From Nonomuraea endophytica (lineage in GTDB: Bacteria > Actinomycetota > Actinomycetes > Streptosporangiales > Streptosporangiaceae), in assembly GCF_014203235.1 (NCBI RefSeq), contig NZ_JACHIN010000004.1:124001-188000 (forward strand): a stretch of 64,000 nt of DNA, in the 5' to 3' direction. The translations under genes were made by a program, and so were the position numbers. Positions 14,713 through 22,159 of the stretch are shown piece by piece (the stretch's first letter is position 1; each line of letters begins with the position of its first letter). The notes below the pieces were generated by a model. It had not been told where the DNA came from. It was given only the letters and a program-made list of their open reading frames with translations, and made no database searches.

Positions 14713-14757
14713 TTCACACCGAAGAGGTCACTGGTTCGATCCCAGTATCGCCCACCA
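14713..14757 (+). repeat. att repeat, right (attR core)
   Basis: A 45-base copy of the 3' part of tRNA-Val(CAC), from the anticodon loop through CCA, identical to 4776-4820. It lacks the 5' half of the tRNA, so it cannot be a functional tRNA gene. It marks the right end of the element and is followed by a second terminator and a decayed integrase. Confidence 0.95.
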
Positions 14758-14766
14758 ACGTCAGAG

Positions 14767-14801
14767 GCCACTTCCCAACGCGGGAGGTGGCCTTTTCGAT
14801 C
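14767..14801 (+). terminator. Hairpin terminator behind attR
   Basis: GGCCACTTCCC pairs with GGGAGGTGGCC (one G-T pair) over a five-base loop and is followed by TTTT. It takes the same place relative to this att copy as the terminator at 4827-4858 does to the left one, matching the idea of a second element end. Confidence 0.75.
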
Positions 14802-14812
14802 TTCTGAGTGAC

Positions 14813-15020
14813 TTACCGATCGTCTTCGCCCTGGCCGGGAAAGAGTCGATCCATGATCACTGTCCCCTCCTGCATCACGGGTCGAATCCGCCGACGATAG
14901 ATCGTCTCTGTTACCGCCGAGCCGCCGACGTGCCCTACCAGGCGTGCGATCTGTTCGATAGGACTCCATCAGCAGAGAGCAGGCGCAGGACCATGCATCT
15001 CCGTCGCACCTTTGGCTCTT
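14813..15020 (-). pseudogene. Decayed C-terminus of a second tyrosine integrase
   Basis: Read on the minus strand this encodes IEQIARLVGHVGGSAVTETI, then YRRRIRPVMQEGT and a short tail ending at a TAA at 14813-14815. It lines up with the C-terminus of the intact integrase (IETIADLVGHAGTSVTEAVY, YRHQLRPVITQGA), including the catalytic histidine and tyrosine. One base is missing at the proline codon just before IEQ (near 14960), and the preceding LLSADGV continues in another frame. Beyond about 15012 nothing further can be aligned. It is the remnant of an earlier element that used the same att site. Confidence 0.8.
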
Positions 15021-15214
15021 GACTGTTTTGTCCGTTTTCTCGCTATCGACCCGGCCCGCCCCGGCATCGACCTGGCCGACCTCGAAGAGGTGCAGGCTCA
15101 CGATGGCCCACAGTGCGGATCGATGCTCCGAGGCAGGGCGTGCGGCATGCGCCGTACATGCTGAGGGCGTGTCCACCGGCTGGTGGACACGCCTGATCGT
15201 TTGCGAAGGAAGGG

Positions 15215-15478
15215 TCAGAACGTCGGGACCTGCGCGCACCTACCGTCGGGGGTCTTCTTCTGCCCGGGCGGGCAACCGATATCGGGCACGCCGGTGAATC
15301 CCCTCGGCTGGATGACGACGGTGTCGTCCGGCTCGATCAGGCCCTGCGGGATGGGGTTGAAGACATCATCCAGCGTGGCCTGTTCGGGGATGGGCGGGCA
15401 GGCCGCGTACGCGGGGACGGCCAGGGCGAGCAAGGCGGCAACCGACAGGGCGCCGAACAGGGGAGCAGTACCGCGCAT
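15215..15478 (-). CDS. Small secreted protein
   Basis: An 87-residue protein with a Sec signal peptide (GTAPLFGALSVAALLALAVPAYA) and a mature part of about 60 residues containing four cysteines (ACPPIPEQ, IGCPPGQKKTPDGRCAQ). AGGAGA precedes the ATG. The Cys-Pro-rich mature segment suggests a small disulfide-bonded extracellular protein; no family is recognised. Confidence 0.7.
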   Translation of the reverse strand: MRGTAPLFGALSVAALLALAVPAYAACPPIPEQATLDDVFNPIPQGLIEPDDTVVIQPRGFTGVPDIGCPPGQKKTPDGRCAQVPTF

Positions 15479-15792
15479 GGGGTTCTCCTAAGGGAGTTGA
15501 TGCGGGCCGCGGCGTGCGACTCTCGCATCCCATTACCCAAGGAACTGAAACGACTACCCTAAGTCACTGGCAATCTTCCCGGCGAAAGTACGTGAGGGCG
15601 GGATCAAGCTGCATGCGCATCGTAGACAGCTCCCGCCAAGCGAGAAACTCATCCAGCAACGTGAAGAGGATCGCGGAGCGCCACACCACAAGGCGACTGC
15701 CCCCCGCTGTCGCCTCACCGGGCGGATTGACGTCGCGTCGGTGCGCCTGATATTAATCCACCAACCAGTTGGTGAATTAATGAGGAGTGGGC
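15479..15792. other. Intergenic region with a possible coding remnant
   Basis: Apart from the TetR operator at its right end, the minus strand from about 15700 down to a TGA at 15564-15566 keeps an open frame that looks protein-like (WRSAILFTLLDEFLAWREL, STMRMQLDPALTYFRRED). No start with a ribosome site is visible and no family is recognised. It is probably the tail of a lost gene at the border of the old element. Confidence 0.35.
15753..15780. promoter_or_regulatory. 28-bp palindromic TetR operator
   Basis: Thirteen-base arms TTAATCCACCAAC and GTTGGTGAATTAA are inverted copies with one mismatch, separated by CA. The site ends 12 bases before the TetR-family start codon, in an AT-rich patch that probably contains the promoter, so the regulator should repress itself and the monooxygenase behind it. 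Confidence 0.75.
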
Positions 15793-16365
15793 ATGACGGC
15801 GACGCGACGAGGTAGGCCTCCGGCGGGTCCGGAGCGGCGGAACGCGCTGGTGCAGGCGGCGTATCGATGTCTGGCCGAAGGCGGGTTCGAGCGGCTGCGG
15901 ATGCGAGACGTGGCCGCCGGCGTGGGCATCGACCATTCGTCGATCCATCACCACTTCCCGACCAAGCAGGATCTGGTGGTGGCGGTGGTCGACTACACCA
16001 CCCGGCAGTTCTGGTCGACCACCCCGCCCGACGGCGGCCCCGTTGAGCGCCTGCGGCACCACCTGGCCACGCTCCGCCAGAAGATCGTCGACGAGCCCGA
16101 GCTCCACATCGTCCTGCGCGAGCTGGATCTGCGGGCCCGGCGCGACCCCGAACTGCTGGAGATCATCGCCGGCCGGGAGGAGGGCTGGCGCAGCTCACTG
16201 CGCACTCTGTTGACCGGTGCCGCCGCTGCCGGAGCATTGGCCCCGGGCGTCGATCCGGCGACAGGAGCGGAACTGGTCATCGCCACCGTCAAGGGAGCGA
16301 GCCTGGCATCCAGCCGCGCCGGCGACGTCATCGAGCTTCTCGACCAGTTGCTGATTCGGGCCTGA
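15793..16365 (+). CDS. TetR-family repressor
   Basis: A 190-residue TetR regulator. The N-terminal helix-turn-helix is clear: RNALVQAAYRCLAEGGFERL, MRDVAAGVGIDHSSIHHHF, PTKQDLVVAVVDY. The ATG at 15793 has GAGGAG five bases upstream; an earlier GTG overlaps that site. A nearly perfect 28-bp palindrome precedes the gene. The FAD monooxygenase gene follows after 30 bases on the same strand, so the regulator probably senses a substrate of that enzyme. Confidence 0.85.
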   Translation: MTATRRGRPPAGPERRNALVQAAYRCLAEGGFERLRMRDVAAGVGIDHSSIHHHFPTKQDLVVAVVDYTTRQFWSTTPPDGGPVERLRHHLATLRQKIVDEPELHIVLRELDLRARRDPELLEIIAGREEGWRSSLRTLLTGAAAAGALAPGVDPATGAELVIATVKGASLASSRAGDVIELLDQLLIRA

Positions 16366-16395
16366 CCCCACTCTGCCTCTCAGGAGGAGCCTTTC

Positions 16396-17700
16396 ATGTC
16401 CCCACATCCGCTCCGGGTCCTCATCGTCGGCGGCGGCATCGGCGGCCTGTGCCTGGCCCAAGGCCTGCACGCCGCCGGCATCGACGTCGCGGTCTTCGAA
16501 CGCGACGCCACACCCGACGCCCGGTTGCAGGGATACCGGCTCAACATCGAACCGGCCGGCAGTCGTGCGCTGCACGACTGCCTTCCCCCGTATCTTTGGC
16601 ACGTCCTGGTGGCCACCGCCGGTGATCCCGGGCTCGGCATGGGGGTGTTCACCGAACGGCTTCGCCTGCTGATGCGGGAAGATCCCCTGCCCGCGGAGCG
16701 CGACGCATCCGAAAGGACGCATGCGGTCAGCCGGGTCACGTTGCGGCGGCTGCTGCTCGCCGGTCTGGATGACATCGTCCACTTCGGCAAGGAGTTCACC
16801 GGCTACCGGCAGAACGCCGCCGGCACCGTCACCGCCCTGTTCGCCGACGGCACCTCGGCCACTGGCGACCTGCTGGTCGGCGCGGATGGCGCCAACTCCC
16901 GCGTGCGACGGCAACTGCTGCCGCACGCGCGCCGGTTCCCCGCACCCGGCTTCGGGATCGGCGGCAAACTCCCGCTCGGTGATGGAACGGCGTGGCTGCC
17001 CGAGGAGATGACCAGTACCAAGAACATGTTCCTGCCGAAGCGGGACTTCCTGTTCACGGCGGTGTTTCGCCGCCGGGACACCGATGGGACCACCGTCGAG
17101 CACGTCGGCGACCAGATTCGGACCGCCGGCCTGAACCCGGACCTCCTCGTCCAGGACGCCAAGGACGACGACTACGTCATGTGGGCCTACGTCGCCCATC
17201 GGCGCGTACTGCCCGCCGACCTGCGCGACGCCCCGGCGGGCGGGCAACGGCTGCGCGAGCTCGTCGCCTCCCGCCTGACCGACTGGCATCCCGACCTGCG
17301 CGAAATGATCACCCAAACACCGGCCGACACCATCGAGCGGTTCGACTTCGCCACCGCCGAGCCGGTGAAGCCCTGGCCCACCACGAACGTGACCGTGCTG
17401 GGCGATGCCGCCCACTCCATGCCGCCGGTCGGCGGTCTCGGCGGCAACGCCGCGCTGTACGACGCCGACGCACTGCGCCGCGCGTTGATCCCGGTCGGCC
17501 GGGGTGAAGCCGACCTGCTCCCCGCCGTCGCCGCGTACGAGCGTGAAATGTTGAAGAACGGCTTCGCCGCCGTACGCGCCGCGACCATGTACCTGCGCCT
17601 GGCCACCCTGCCCAGCCGCGCGATCCGGACCATCGCACGGATGTTCTTCCGCGTGTGCGGCGCACTTCCCCCACTGCGCCGCGCGATCTTCTCCGACTGA
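16396..17700 (+). CDS. FAD-dependent aromatic monooxygenase
   Basis: A 434-residue class A flavoprotein monooxygenase. The Rossmann FAD motif VLIVGGGIGGLCLAQGL is at residues 8-24, the DG motif LLVGADGANSRVR lies near 160-172, and the GD motif VTVLGDAAHSMPPVGGLGGN near 330-349. The family uses NAD(P)H and oxygen to hydroxylate aromatic or polyketide substrates or to inactivate antibiotics (TetX/RIF-type). The C-terminus ends with a hydrophobic arginine-rich helix. It forms an operon with the TetR gene before it. The substrate is not readable from sequence. Confidence 0.85.
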   Translation: MSPHPLRVLIVGGGIGGLCLAQGLHAAGIDVAVFERDATPDARLQGYRLNIEPAGSRALHDCLPPYLWHVLVATAGDPGLGMGVFTERLRLLMREDPLPAERDASERTHAVSRVTLRRLLLAGLDDIVHFGKEFTGYRQNAAGTVTALFADGTSATGDLLVGADGANSRVRRQLLPHARRFPAPGFGIGGKLPLGDGTAWLPEEMTSTKNMFLPKRDFLFTAVFRRRDTDGTTVEHVGDQIRTAGLNPDLLVQDAKDDDYVMWAYVAHRRVLPADLRDAPAGGQRLRELVASRLTDWHPDLREMITQTPADTIERFDFATAEPVKPWPTTNVTVLGDAAHSMPPVGGLGGNAALYDADALRRALIPVGRGEADLLPAVAAYEREMLKNGFAAVRAATMYLRLATLPSRAIRTIARMFFRVCGALPPLRRAIFSD

Positions 17701-18318
17701 CCATTCACCGGTTCCAGCCATCCCCGGTGACCTGGCTCCAGTTCGCGGGAGAGGCGAGCGTGGAACTCCACGTCAGACGCAGGCCGCCGCCGACGCCCTG
17801 GCGCGCCGGATACCGGCAGTTCGACACGGCCGCTTCCTACGAGAACGAGGAAGCCGTTCGCCGCCGGGCCGCCAGGTCCTGTGCGGCGCGCTGCTGCTGA
17901 CAGGCACGGTGATCACCGCGGCAGCCTGCGGGGACCGGCCCGCACTCGGGCCGACGACCGGTCCGGCCTGCCGGCGTTCGTCGCCCAGGCCGCGGTCGAG
18001 CGGCCGGACGAGGTCGTCTCCCCTGCGTTTGGTGATGCCGATCCGATTATGGCCAAATCGTGCGGACATCGAGAACGCAACAACCGCTGTACTGGGCAGG
18101 GTCAAGGCCGATGAGTTGCTGCTCTGACGGCCTGGCGTGATCGATACTGCTGCGACGCGGATCAAGGGTCCGACCAGCGGTAACGCCACAGGTGGCAGCG
18201 GGTGCGCGCGTCCTTACCGGCAGGCCGTCTGCCAGTGCGTCTTTGGACGTACATTCGCCGTCGTGATTGGGATGTACTTCCGTGCGGACAGGGGGCCAAT
18301 CACTCATCAAGGAGAACC
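17701..18318 (+). pseudogene. Aldo/keto reductase remnants
   Basis: This 600-base stretch has no intact gene but keeps fragments in different frames. At about 17800-17865 the plus strand reads AGYRQFDTAASYENEEAVR, the conserved aldo/keto reductase block with the catalytic aspartate and tyrosine. At about 18025-18125 another frame ends RADIENATTAVLGRVKADEL, like the reductase C-terminus. Between them a stretch resembles a lipoprotein leader (LCGALLLTGTVITAAACG). The reductase has been broken by deletions and insertions. Its position after the monooxygenase suggests it was once part of that operon. Confidence 0.55.
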
Positions 18319-18861
18319 ATGAGACTCAAGCGCGCACTCACCACGGGGGCTCTGCTCGCCCTTCCTCTGATGGCGGTGTTCGCCAGCCCGGCGATGGCGG
18401 CCACCAGCGTGAGCGGCGTCGGCGGCCAGCTCACGATCAACTCGGGGAACGTCGGCGACGAGATCAACATCAGCCTCGAAGGGGGATTCCTGGTCGTCCG
18501 GAACTTCAAGGACACCATGAACACGCCCAGCTTCAACTGCCAGCGGCTCGACAGCCGCACCGTCCGCTGCCCCAGCGCCGGGATCACCAAGATCCAGGTG
18601 CAGACGCAAGGCGGCGCCGACGTCGTCCGCAACACCACGGCGCTGCCCGCCCGGGCCTTCCTCGGCCCTGAGGGCGATCAGTACTCCGGCGGCAGCGCCC
18701 GGGACTTCGTCAACGGCGACGAAGGCAACGACCTCATCGACGGCAACGGCGGCAGCGACATCCTCATCGGCGACAGCGGGGGCTTCGACCAGGTCTTCGG
18801 CGGCGCGGGCATCGACCTGTGCGACGCCGAGGCGGAGAACTCCTGCGAACAGGAAGCCTGA
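18319..18861 (+). CDS. Secreted RTX-repeat calcium-binding protein
   Basis: A 180-residue exported protein. The signal peptide is RLKRALTTGALLALPLMAVFASPAMA. The mature N-terminal domain is beta-rich (VSGVGGQLTINSGNVGDEINISL) and contains two cysteines. The C-terminal part has RTX nonapeptide-like repeats: NGDEGNDLIDGNGGSDILIG, then FDQVFGGAGIDLCDAE, which form a calcium-binding beta roll. AAGGAG lies just before the ATG at 18319. A broken second copy of the same gene follows directly. Function outside the cell is unknown. Confidence 0.8.
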   Translation: MRLKRALTTGALLALPLMAVFASPAMAATSVSGVGGQLTINSGNVGDEINISLEGGFLVVRNFKDTMNTPSFNCQRLDSRTVRCPSAGITKIQVQTQGGADVVRNTTALPARAFLGPEGDQYSGGSARDFVNGDEGNDLIDGNGGSDILIGDSGGFDQVFGGAGIDLCDAEAENSCEQEA

Positions 18862-18869
18862 AGAAGCCG

Positions 18870-19260
18870 GCACTGAAGATCAAACACGCGATACTCACCG
18901 GGGGCGCTGCTCACCATGCCCCTGGTGAGCCCTCACGGCCGGCCCCGCGATGACGTTCTCCAACGTGGGCGCCTCCTCGGGGCAGCTCTTCGTCAGCTCG
19001 GCGGAGGCAGCCGAACATCGGCATCAACGTGGACGGCGGGTTCCTGGTTGTCAGGAACTCCGCGGACACCGCCCGGCCGTGACACCTTCTTCGGTGGCTC
19101 GGCTCAGGACTTCGTCTCGGGTATCGCCGACAACGACGCTCTGAACGGGAACGGCGCCGCCGACATCCTGCTCGGCAAGGAAGGTGGATCCGACCACGCG
19201 CTCGGCGGTCCCGGCAGCGACTTCTGCGAGGCCGAGACCGAGTGCGACTGCGAGGACTGA
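18870..19260 (+). pseudogene. Broken tandem copy of the RTX protein gene
   Basis: The region repeats the layout of the preceding gene with frameshifts: a leader-like KIKHAILTG, then ALLTMPLVS in another frame, then GINVDGGFLVVRNSADT (compare the intact LEGGFLVVRNFKDT), a stop at about 19080, and finally an open C-terminus DTFFGGSAQDFVSGIADNDA, NGNGAADILLG, ALGGPGSDFCEAE. The middle domain is partly deleted. It is a tandem duplicate that has decayed. The last 60 codons are still open but lack a start. Confidence 0.75.
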
Positions 19261-19264
19261 TCGA

Positions 19265-19302
19265 CCTGTGCGGGGCGGCGCCATTGGGCCGCCCCGCACA
19301 GG
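19265..19302 (+). terminator. Strong hairpin terminator
   Basis: CCTGTGCGGGGCGGC at 19265-19279 pairs perfectly with GCCGCCCCGCACAGG at 19288-19302 over an eight-base loop. It starts four bases after the stop of the RTX pseudogene. There is no T run, which is common for actinobacterial terminators. Confidence 0.7.
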
Positions 19303-19767
19303 GATGGATCACGACGTGGATATCCAGCTCATCGGGGATCCAGAGCTGGCAGCCGCTGCCGGGGTGACCCTGCTGCTGGTGGTACGCGGGGCTGGGGGCG
19401 GTTGACTAAGGTCGCTATCCACCACCCCGGGCTGAGCAAACACCGCCGACCGCATGCCGCGCCCAACTCATCGCGCCATGTTCGAGCGAAAGCCGCCGGC
19501 GATCTGCGGCGTGCAGCACGTATGCCTGCCCTGATCCCGCGGGTCGCCATCGGCCGCACCACTGTTCCGCACCCGCGCACTCCGCGCCCGGCCAGAATCC
19601 CGGCCACCAACCGCCGGAGCTCACAAGCTAAGGGCGACCGCGATTGGAATGCCCTTGGATCGGGCCTCGTCACGGAATCGGTGATCTGCAGGGTCCCGGT
19701 GCGCGAAGTACCTGAGTAGTCCGCGCGGGCCACGCATCGATCAGTGTCTACCTGATGAGGAGATCAG
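19303..19767. other. Intergenic region, no supported gene
   Basis: About 465 bases without a frame I can support. The minus strand has a 37-residue frame near 19625-19740 (DHRFRDEARSKGIPIAVALS) that looks protein-like but matches nothing I recognise and lacks a ribosome site. Confidence 0.4.
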
Positions 19768-20400
19768 ATGCGACGACGATGGGGCGCTGTCTTCGTGCTG
19801 CTGGCCGCCGTGCTCGGAGGTCTGCTGACCGGAGCGGGCGCCGCCCACGCCAACGCGGGCGACCCCGTGTGCAGACCGGCGTTGACCAACACACCCGACA
19901 TCGTTTGCGCCATCCCCGCGGAATTCGACAATCGGCCGATCGAGTCCATCGAATGGACGAAGGACAATGCCCCCCTTCCCCAGTTCGACGGCATCCGGCA
20001 GATCCTGGTGAGTTGCACACCCGGCCGGCAGCTCGTGATCGGGCTGACGATCAACCTCGCCGACGACCTCATTCCCAGCGTGGGGAACACGCCCATCACG
20101 TGCCCGAGCAGAACTGCCAGCATCACCAGCTTCACCTGCGGCCCACAACCGCGGGGAGTGAACTACGTTCTGTGCGAAGCGGTGTGGGCGGGCGGGGTCG
20201 ACCCGGTCACCGCTGAGTGGTTCAGCCCGCGAGCGCGCCGCCAGCCCGTCGTGAACACCGACGCGGCCGCCCGCAGGACCACGGCCGCGTTCGACTGCAA
20301 CAACCCCGGCGGGCCGGAACTCACCTTCACCACACTGGTCACGGTCACCGACGCCCTCGGCTCCAGGGCCTCGGTGTCCACCATCCCCTGTGGATGGTAG
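19768..20400 (+). CDS. Secreted protein of unknown function
   Basis: A 210-residue exported protein with the signal peptide RRRWGAVFVLLAAVLGGLLTG followed by AGAAHANA. The mature part has eight or more cysteines in spaced pairs (VCRPALTN, VCAIPAEF, VSCTPG, TCPSRT, TCGPQP, LCEAVW, DCNNPG, PCGW). It reads like two immunoglobulin-like or beta-sandwich units with disulfides. No family is recognised. A start with an upstream GATGAGGAG is well placed. Confidence 0.7.
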   Translation: MRRRWGAVFVLLAAVLGGLLTGAGAAHANAGDPVCRPALTNTPDIVCAIPAEFDNRPIESIEWTKDNAPLPQFDGIRQILVSCTPGRQLVIGLTINLADDLIPSVGNTPITCPSRTASITSFTCGPQPRGVNYVLCEAVWAGGVDPVTAEWFSPRARRQPVVNTDAAARRTTAAFDCNNPGGPELTFTTLVTVTDALGSRASVSTIPCGW

Positions 20401-20723
20401 TGCCGGATGAACGTTCTTCCGCCGAACCCCGCCAAGGCCTCGCGGCGGCGTACGACCCCGTGAGCACCTCTCCGCGTCCCCGGCCGCTCTGCCGGCCGGG
20501 GACGACTGGAGAGAACAGACAGCCCGCTGACCATCTCTCTGCCCTCCTCAACGGGATCGGCATTCCGGCGGCCGCCGCCCGCGGTGCTGCGATCCGGCAG
20601 CAACGCCTGGAGATGCCTGCGTGCTCAGCTACAGGACAACGCCTCCTACGAGAAGGTGGCGGACGGCTGGAACGTCACCGGCAGGCCCGGCGGGAACGAC
20701 GACTCGCCGGCTGAACTGTTCTC
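20401..20723. other. Intergenic region with hairpin and coding remnant
   Basis: A perfect hairpin at 20476-20503 (GTCCCCGGCCG against CGGCCGGGGAC) lies 75 bases after the secreted-protein gene and probably ends its transcript. Further on the plus strand, 20580-20760 keeps an open frame (VLRSGSNAWRCL, then YEKVADGWNVTGRPGG and PAELFSYHGTVLPWR) with no start. It is the tail of an unidentified lost gene, running into the end of the SDR gene on the other strand. Confidence 0.45.
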
Positions 20724-21440
20724 CTACCACGGGACGGTTTTGCCGTGGCGGTCCAGGAACTGAAGGTCCGGAGCGCCGGTCTGTGCCTCGAGGACGTCGG
20801 CGACGGCTGGGATGCTCTCCTGGGCGGTGAGTGGCGCGTCGGGGCCGCCGAGGCGGGTCTGGTTGTGGCCGGGGTCGATGAGGAGCTTGGTCTGTCCGTC
20901 GTCGGCGTGGCGGGTGGCGTAGCTGCGCATCAGCTGGTTGAGCGCGGCCTTGCTGGCCTTGTAGAGCTCGAAGCCGGGCTCGGTGTTGCGGGAGATGCTG
21001 CCCTGCTCGGATGACATGACCGCGACGGTTCCGCCGGGCGCGACGAGTTCGCGGAGGGTCTCAAGGGCGCGCAACGGGCTCAACGCGTTGGTGATCATCA
21101 CTTCGGTGAACATGCCGGTCGGGACCTGGTCGATCGGCAGGTTGCCCCGGTCGATGGCGGCGTTGACGAAAAGCAGGTCCAAGCGGCGGCCGGCCAGGCG
21201 GTCTCGTAGTGCGGCCAGTTGTTCGGGGCTGGTCATTTCCAACGACTCGACGGTCAATCGTCCGTTCGAGGCATCGGCGCTCTCGCGCAGTTCGTCGGCG
21301 CTCTCATGCGGTTCGGCGACGTTCTGGCGCGTCGTGGCGATGACGCGCCAGCCGCGTCGGGTGAGCTCGTTGGCCAGGACGAGTCCCAGTCCTCGAGACG
21401 CTCCGAGGACGAGGGCTTGGCGGTCACGCGTGGCGGACAT
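20724..21440 (-). CDS. Short-chain dehydrogenase/reductase
   Basis: A 238-residue classical SDR. The NAD(P)-binding GASRGLGLVLANEL is at residues 13-26, the NAAID stretch near 95, the catalytic YKASKAALNQL (Y-x3-K) near 158-168, and a preceding serine in VMSSEQGS. It is an oxidoreductase of unknown substrate. The gene is divergent from a TetR regulator with a perfect 16-bp palindrome between them, so it is likely controlled by that repressor. Confidence 0.85.
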   Translation of the reverse strand: MSATRDRQALVLGASRGLGLVLANELTRRGWRVIATTRQNVAEPHESADELRESADASNGRLTVESLEMTSPEQLAALRDRLAGRRLDLLFVNAAIDRGNLPIDQVPTGMFTEVMITNALSPLRALETLRELVAPGGTVAVMSSEQGSISRNTEPGFELYKASKAALNQLMRSYATRHADDGQTKLLIDPGHNQTRLGGPDAPLTAQESIPAVADVLEAQTGAPDLQFLDRHGKTVPW

Positions 21441-21473
21441 GGTCCCTCCTTGGTAGTGGAGCCACCTACGATA

Positions 21474-21489
21474 GACGCAACGTTGCGTC
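21474..21489. promoter_or_regulatory. 16-bp perfect palindromic operator between SDR and TetR genes
   Basis: GACGCAACGTTGCGTC is a perfect palindrome in the 90-base gap between the divergent genes. Its place and symmetry fit a TetR dimer pair that represses both directions. Confidence 0.75.
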
Positions 21490-21530
21490 CAGACAAATGC
21501 CTGACGTGGCTGGACGGTATGGTGTCTCGC

Positions 21531-22127
21531 ATGTCCGTCGCGAACTCCCAGCCCCGCAGGACGCGCTCAGGTAGCCGACGCGACGAGGCCGCCCGCCTGG
21601 CGGTCCTGCACGCGGCGGACGACCTGCTCGCCGAGCACGGCTTCGGCGCTCTGACCGTCGAGGCGATCGCGCGTCGGGCCGGCGTCGCCAAGCAGACGAT
21701 CTACCGCTGGTGGCCGTCGAAGGTCGAGATTCTTCTCGACACGCTCATCGAGGACAGCGGCAAGCGCCTGCCCATCCCCACGGACAAGCCCACGGCGGAA
21801 GGCATCCGTGGCTACATGCGGGCCTTCGCGCGGTTCGTCACCCGTGATCCGGCCGGCAAGGTTCTGCTCGCCCTCATCGCCGAGGCGCAGCACGATCCCG
21901 CCACGGCCAAGCTCCTTCACGAGCGCCATCTCGGGCCACGGCGTGAACAGGAACGTGACATGCTCGCGCGCGCGATCGACGCCGGAGCGATCTCGCCCGG
22001 CCTCGGCGCCGACGCCATCGACGCGCTGGTCGGGGCGATCGTCTATCGCGCCCTGACCGGGTCGAGTGTCCCCTACCGTCTCGTGGACGCCCTTTGCGAC
22101 GACCTGCTCGGGGCCCGCACCGGCTGA
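21531..22127 (+). CDS. TetR-family regulator
   Basis: A 198-residue TetR regulator. Helix-turn-helix: RLAVLHAADDLLAEHGFGALT, VEAIARRAGVAKQTIYRWWP, SKVEILLDTLIED. The WWPSK version of the motif and the TetR_C-type C-terminal helices (PAGKVLLALIAEAQHDPATA, LLHERHLGPRREQERDML) fit the AcrR-like subgroup. ATGs at 21519 and 21531 are both possible; neither has a strong ribosome site. It is divergent from the SDR gene across a perfect palindrome. Confidence 0.82.
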   Translation: MSVANSQPRRTRSGSRRDEAARLAVLHAADDLLAEHGFGALTVEAIARRAGVAKQTIYRWWPSKVEILLDTLIEDSGKRLPIPTDKPTAEGIRGYMRAFARFVTRDPAGKVLLALIAEAQHDPATAKLLHERHLGPRREQERDMLARAIDAGAISPGLGADAIDALVGAIVYRALTGSSVPYRLVDALCDDLLGARTG

Positions 22128-22159
22128 GGGCCCCGGACTCGTCCTTTACGGCGAGGAGG

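Larger units (their letters stand above)
4776..14757. mobile_element. Integrative (AICE-type) element inserted in tRNA-Val(CAC)
   Basis: The 45-bp direct repeats at 4776-4820 and 14713-14757 bound about 9.9 kb that holds a tyrosine integrase next to the tRNA, an excisionase-like protein, an FtsK/TraB-type translocase, several small membrane or hypothetical proteins typical of transfer modules, an XRE regulator and cargo genes. This is the organisation of actinobacterial integrative and conjugative elements that move double-stranded DNA with a single FtsK-like protein. I find no recognisable replication initiator. The right repeat may originally belong to an older element, because a decayed second integrase lies just beyond it. 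Confidence 0.88.

Noticed and set aside
14694..15239. A 181-codon minus-strand frame reading through the att repeat.
   Set aside because: Its C-terminus WDRTSDLFGV comes from translating the tRNA part, and the middle is the out-of-frame integrase remnant. It is not a gene.
19329..19733. Minus-strand frame of 134 codons in the gap after the RTX pseudogene.
   Set aside because: No ribosome site, no recognisable domain and an Arg-rich composition; an alternative short frame on the same strand is equally unsupported.
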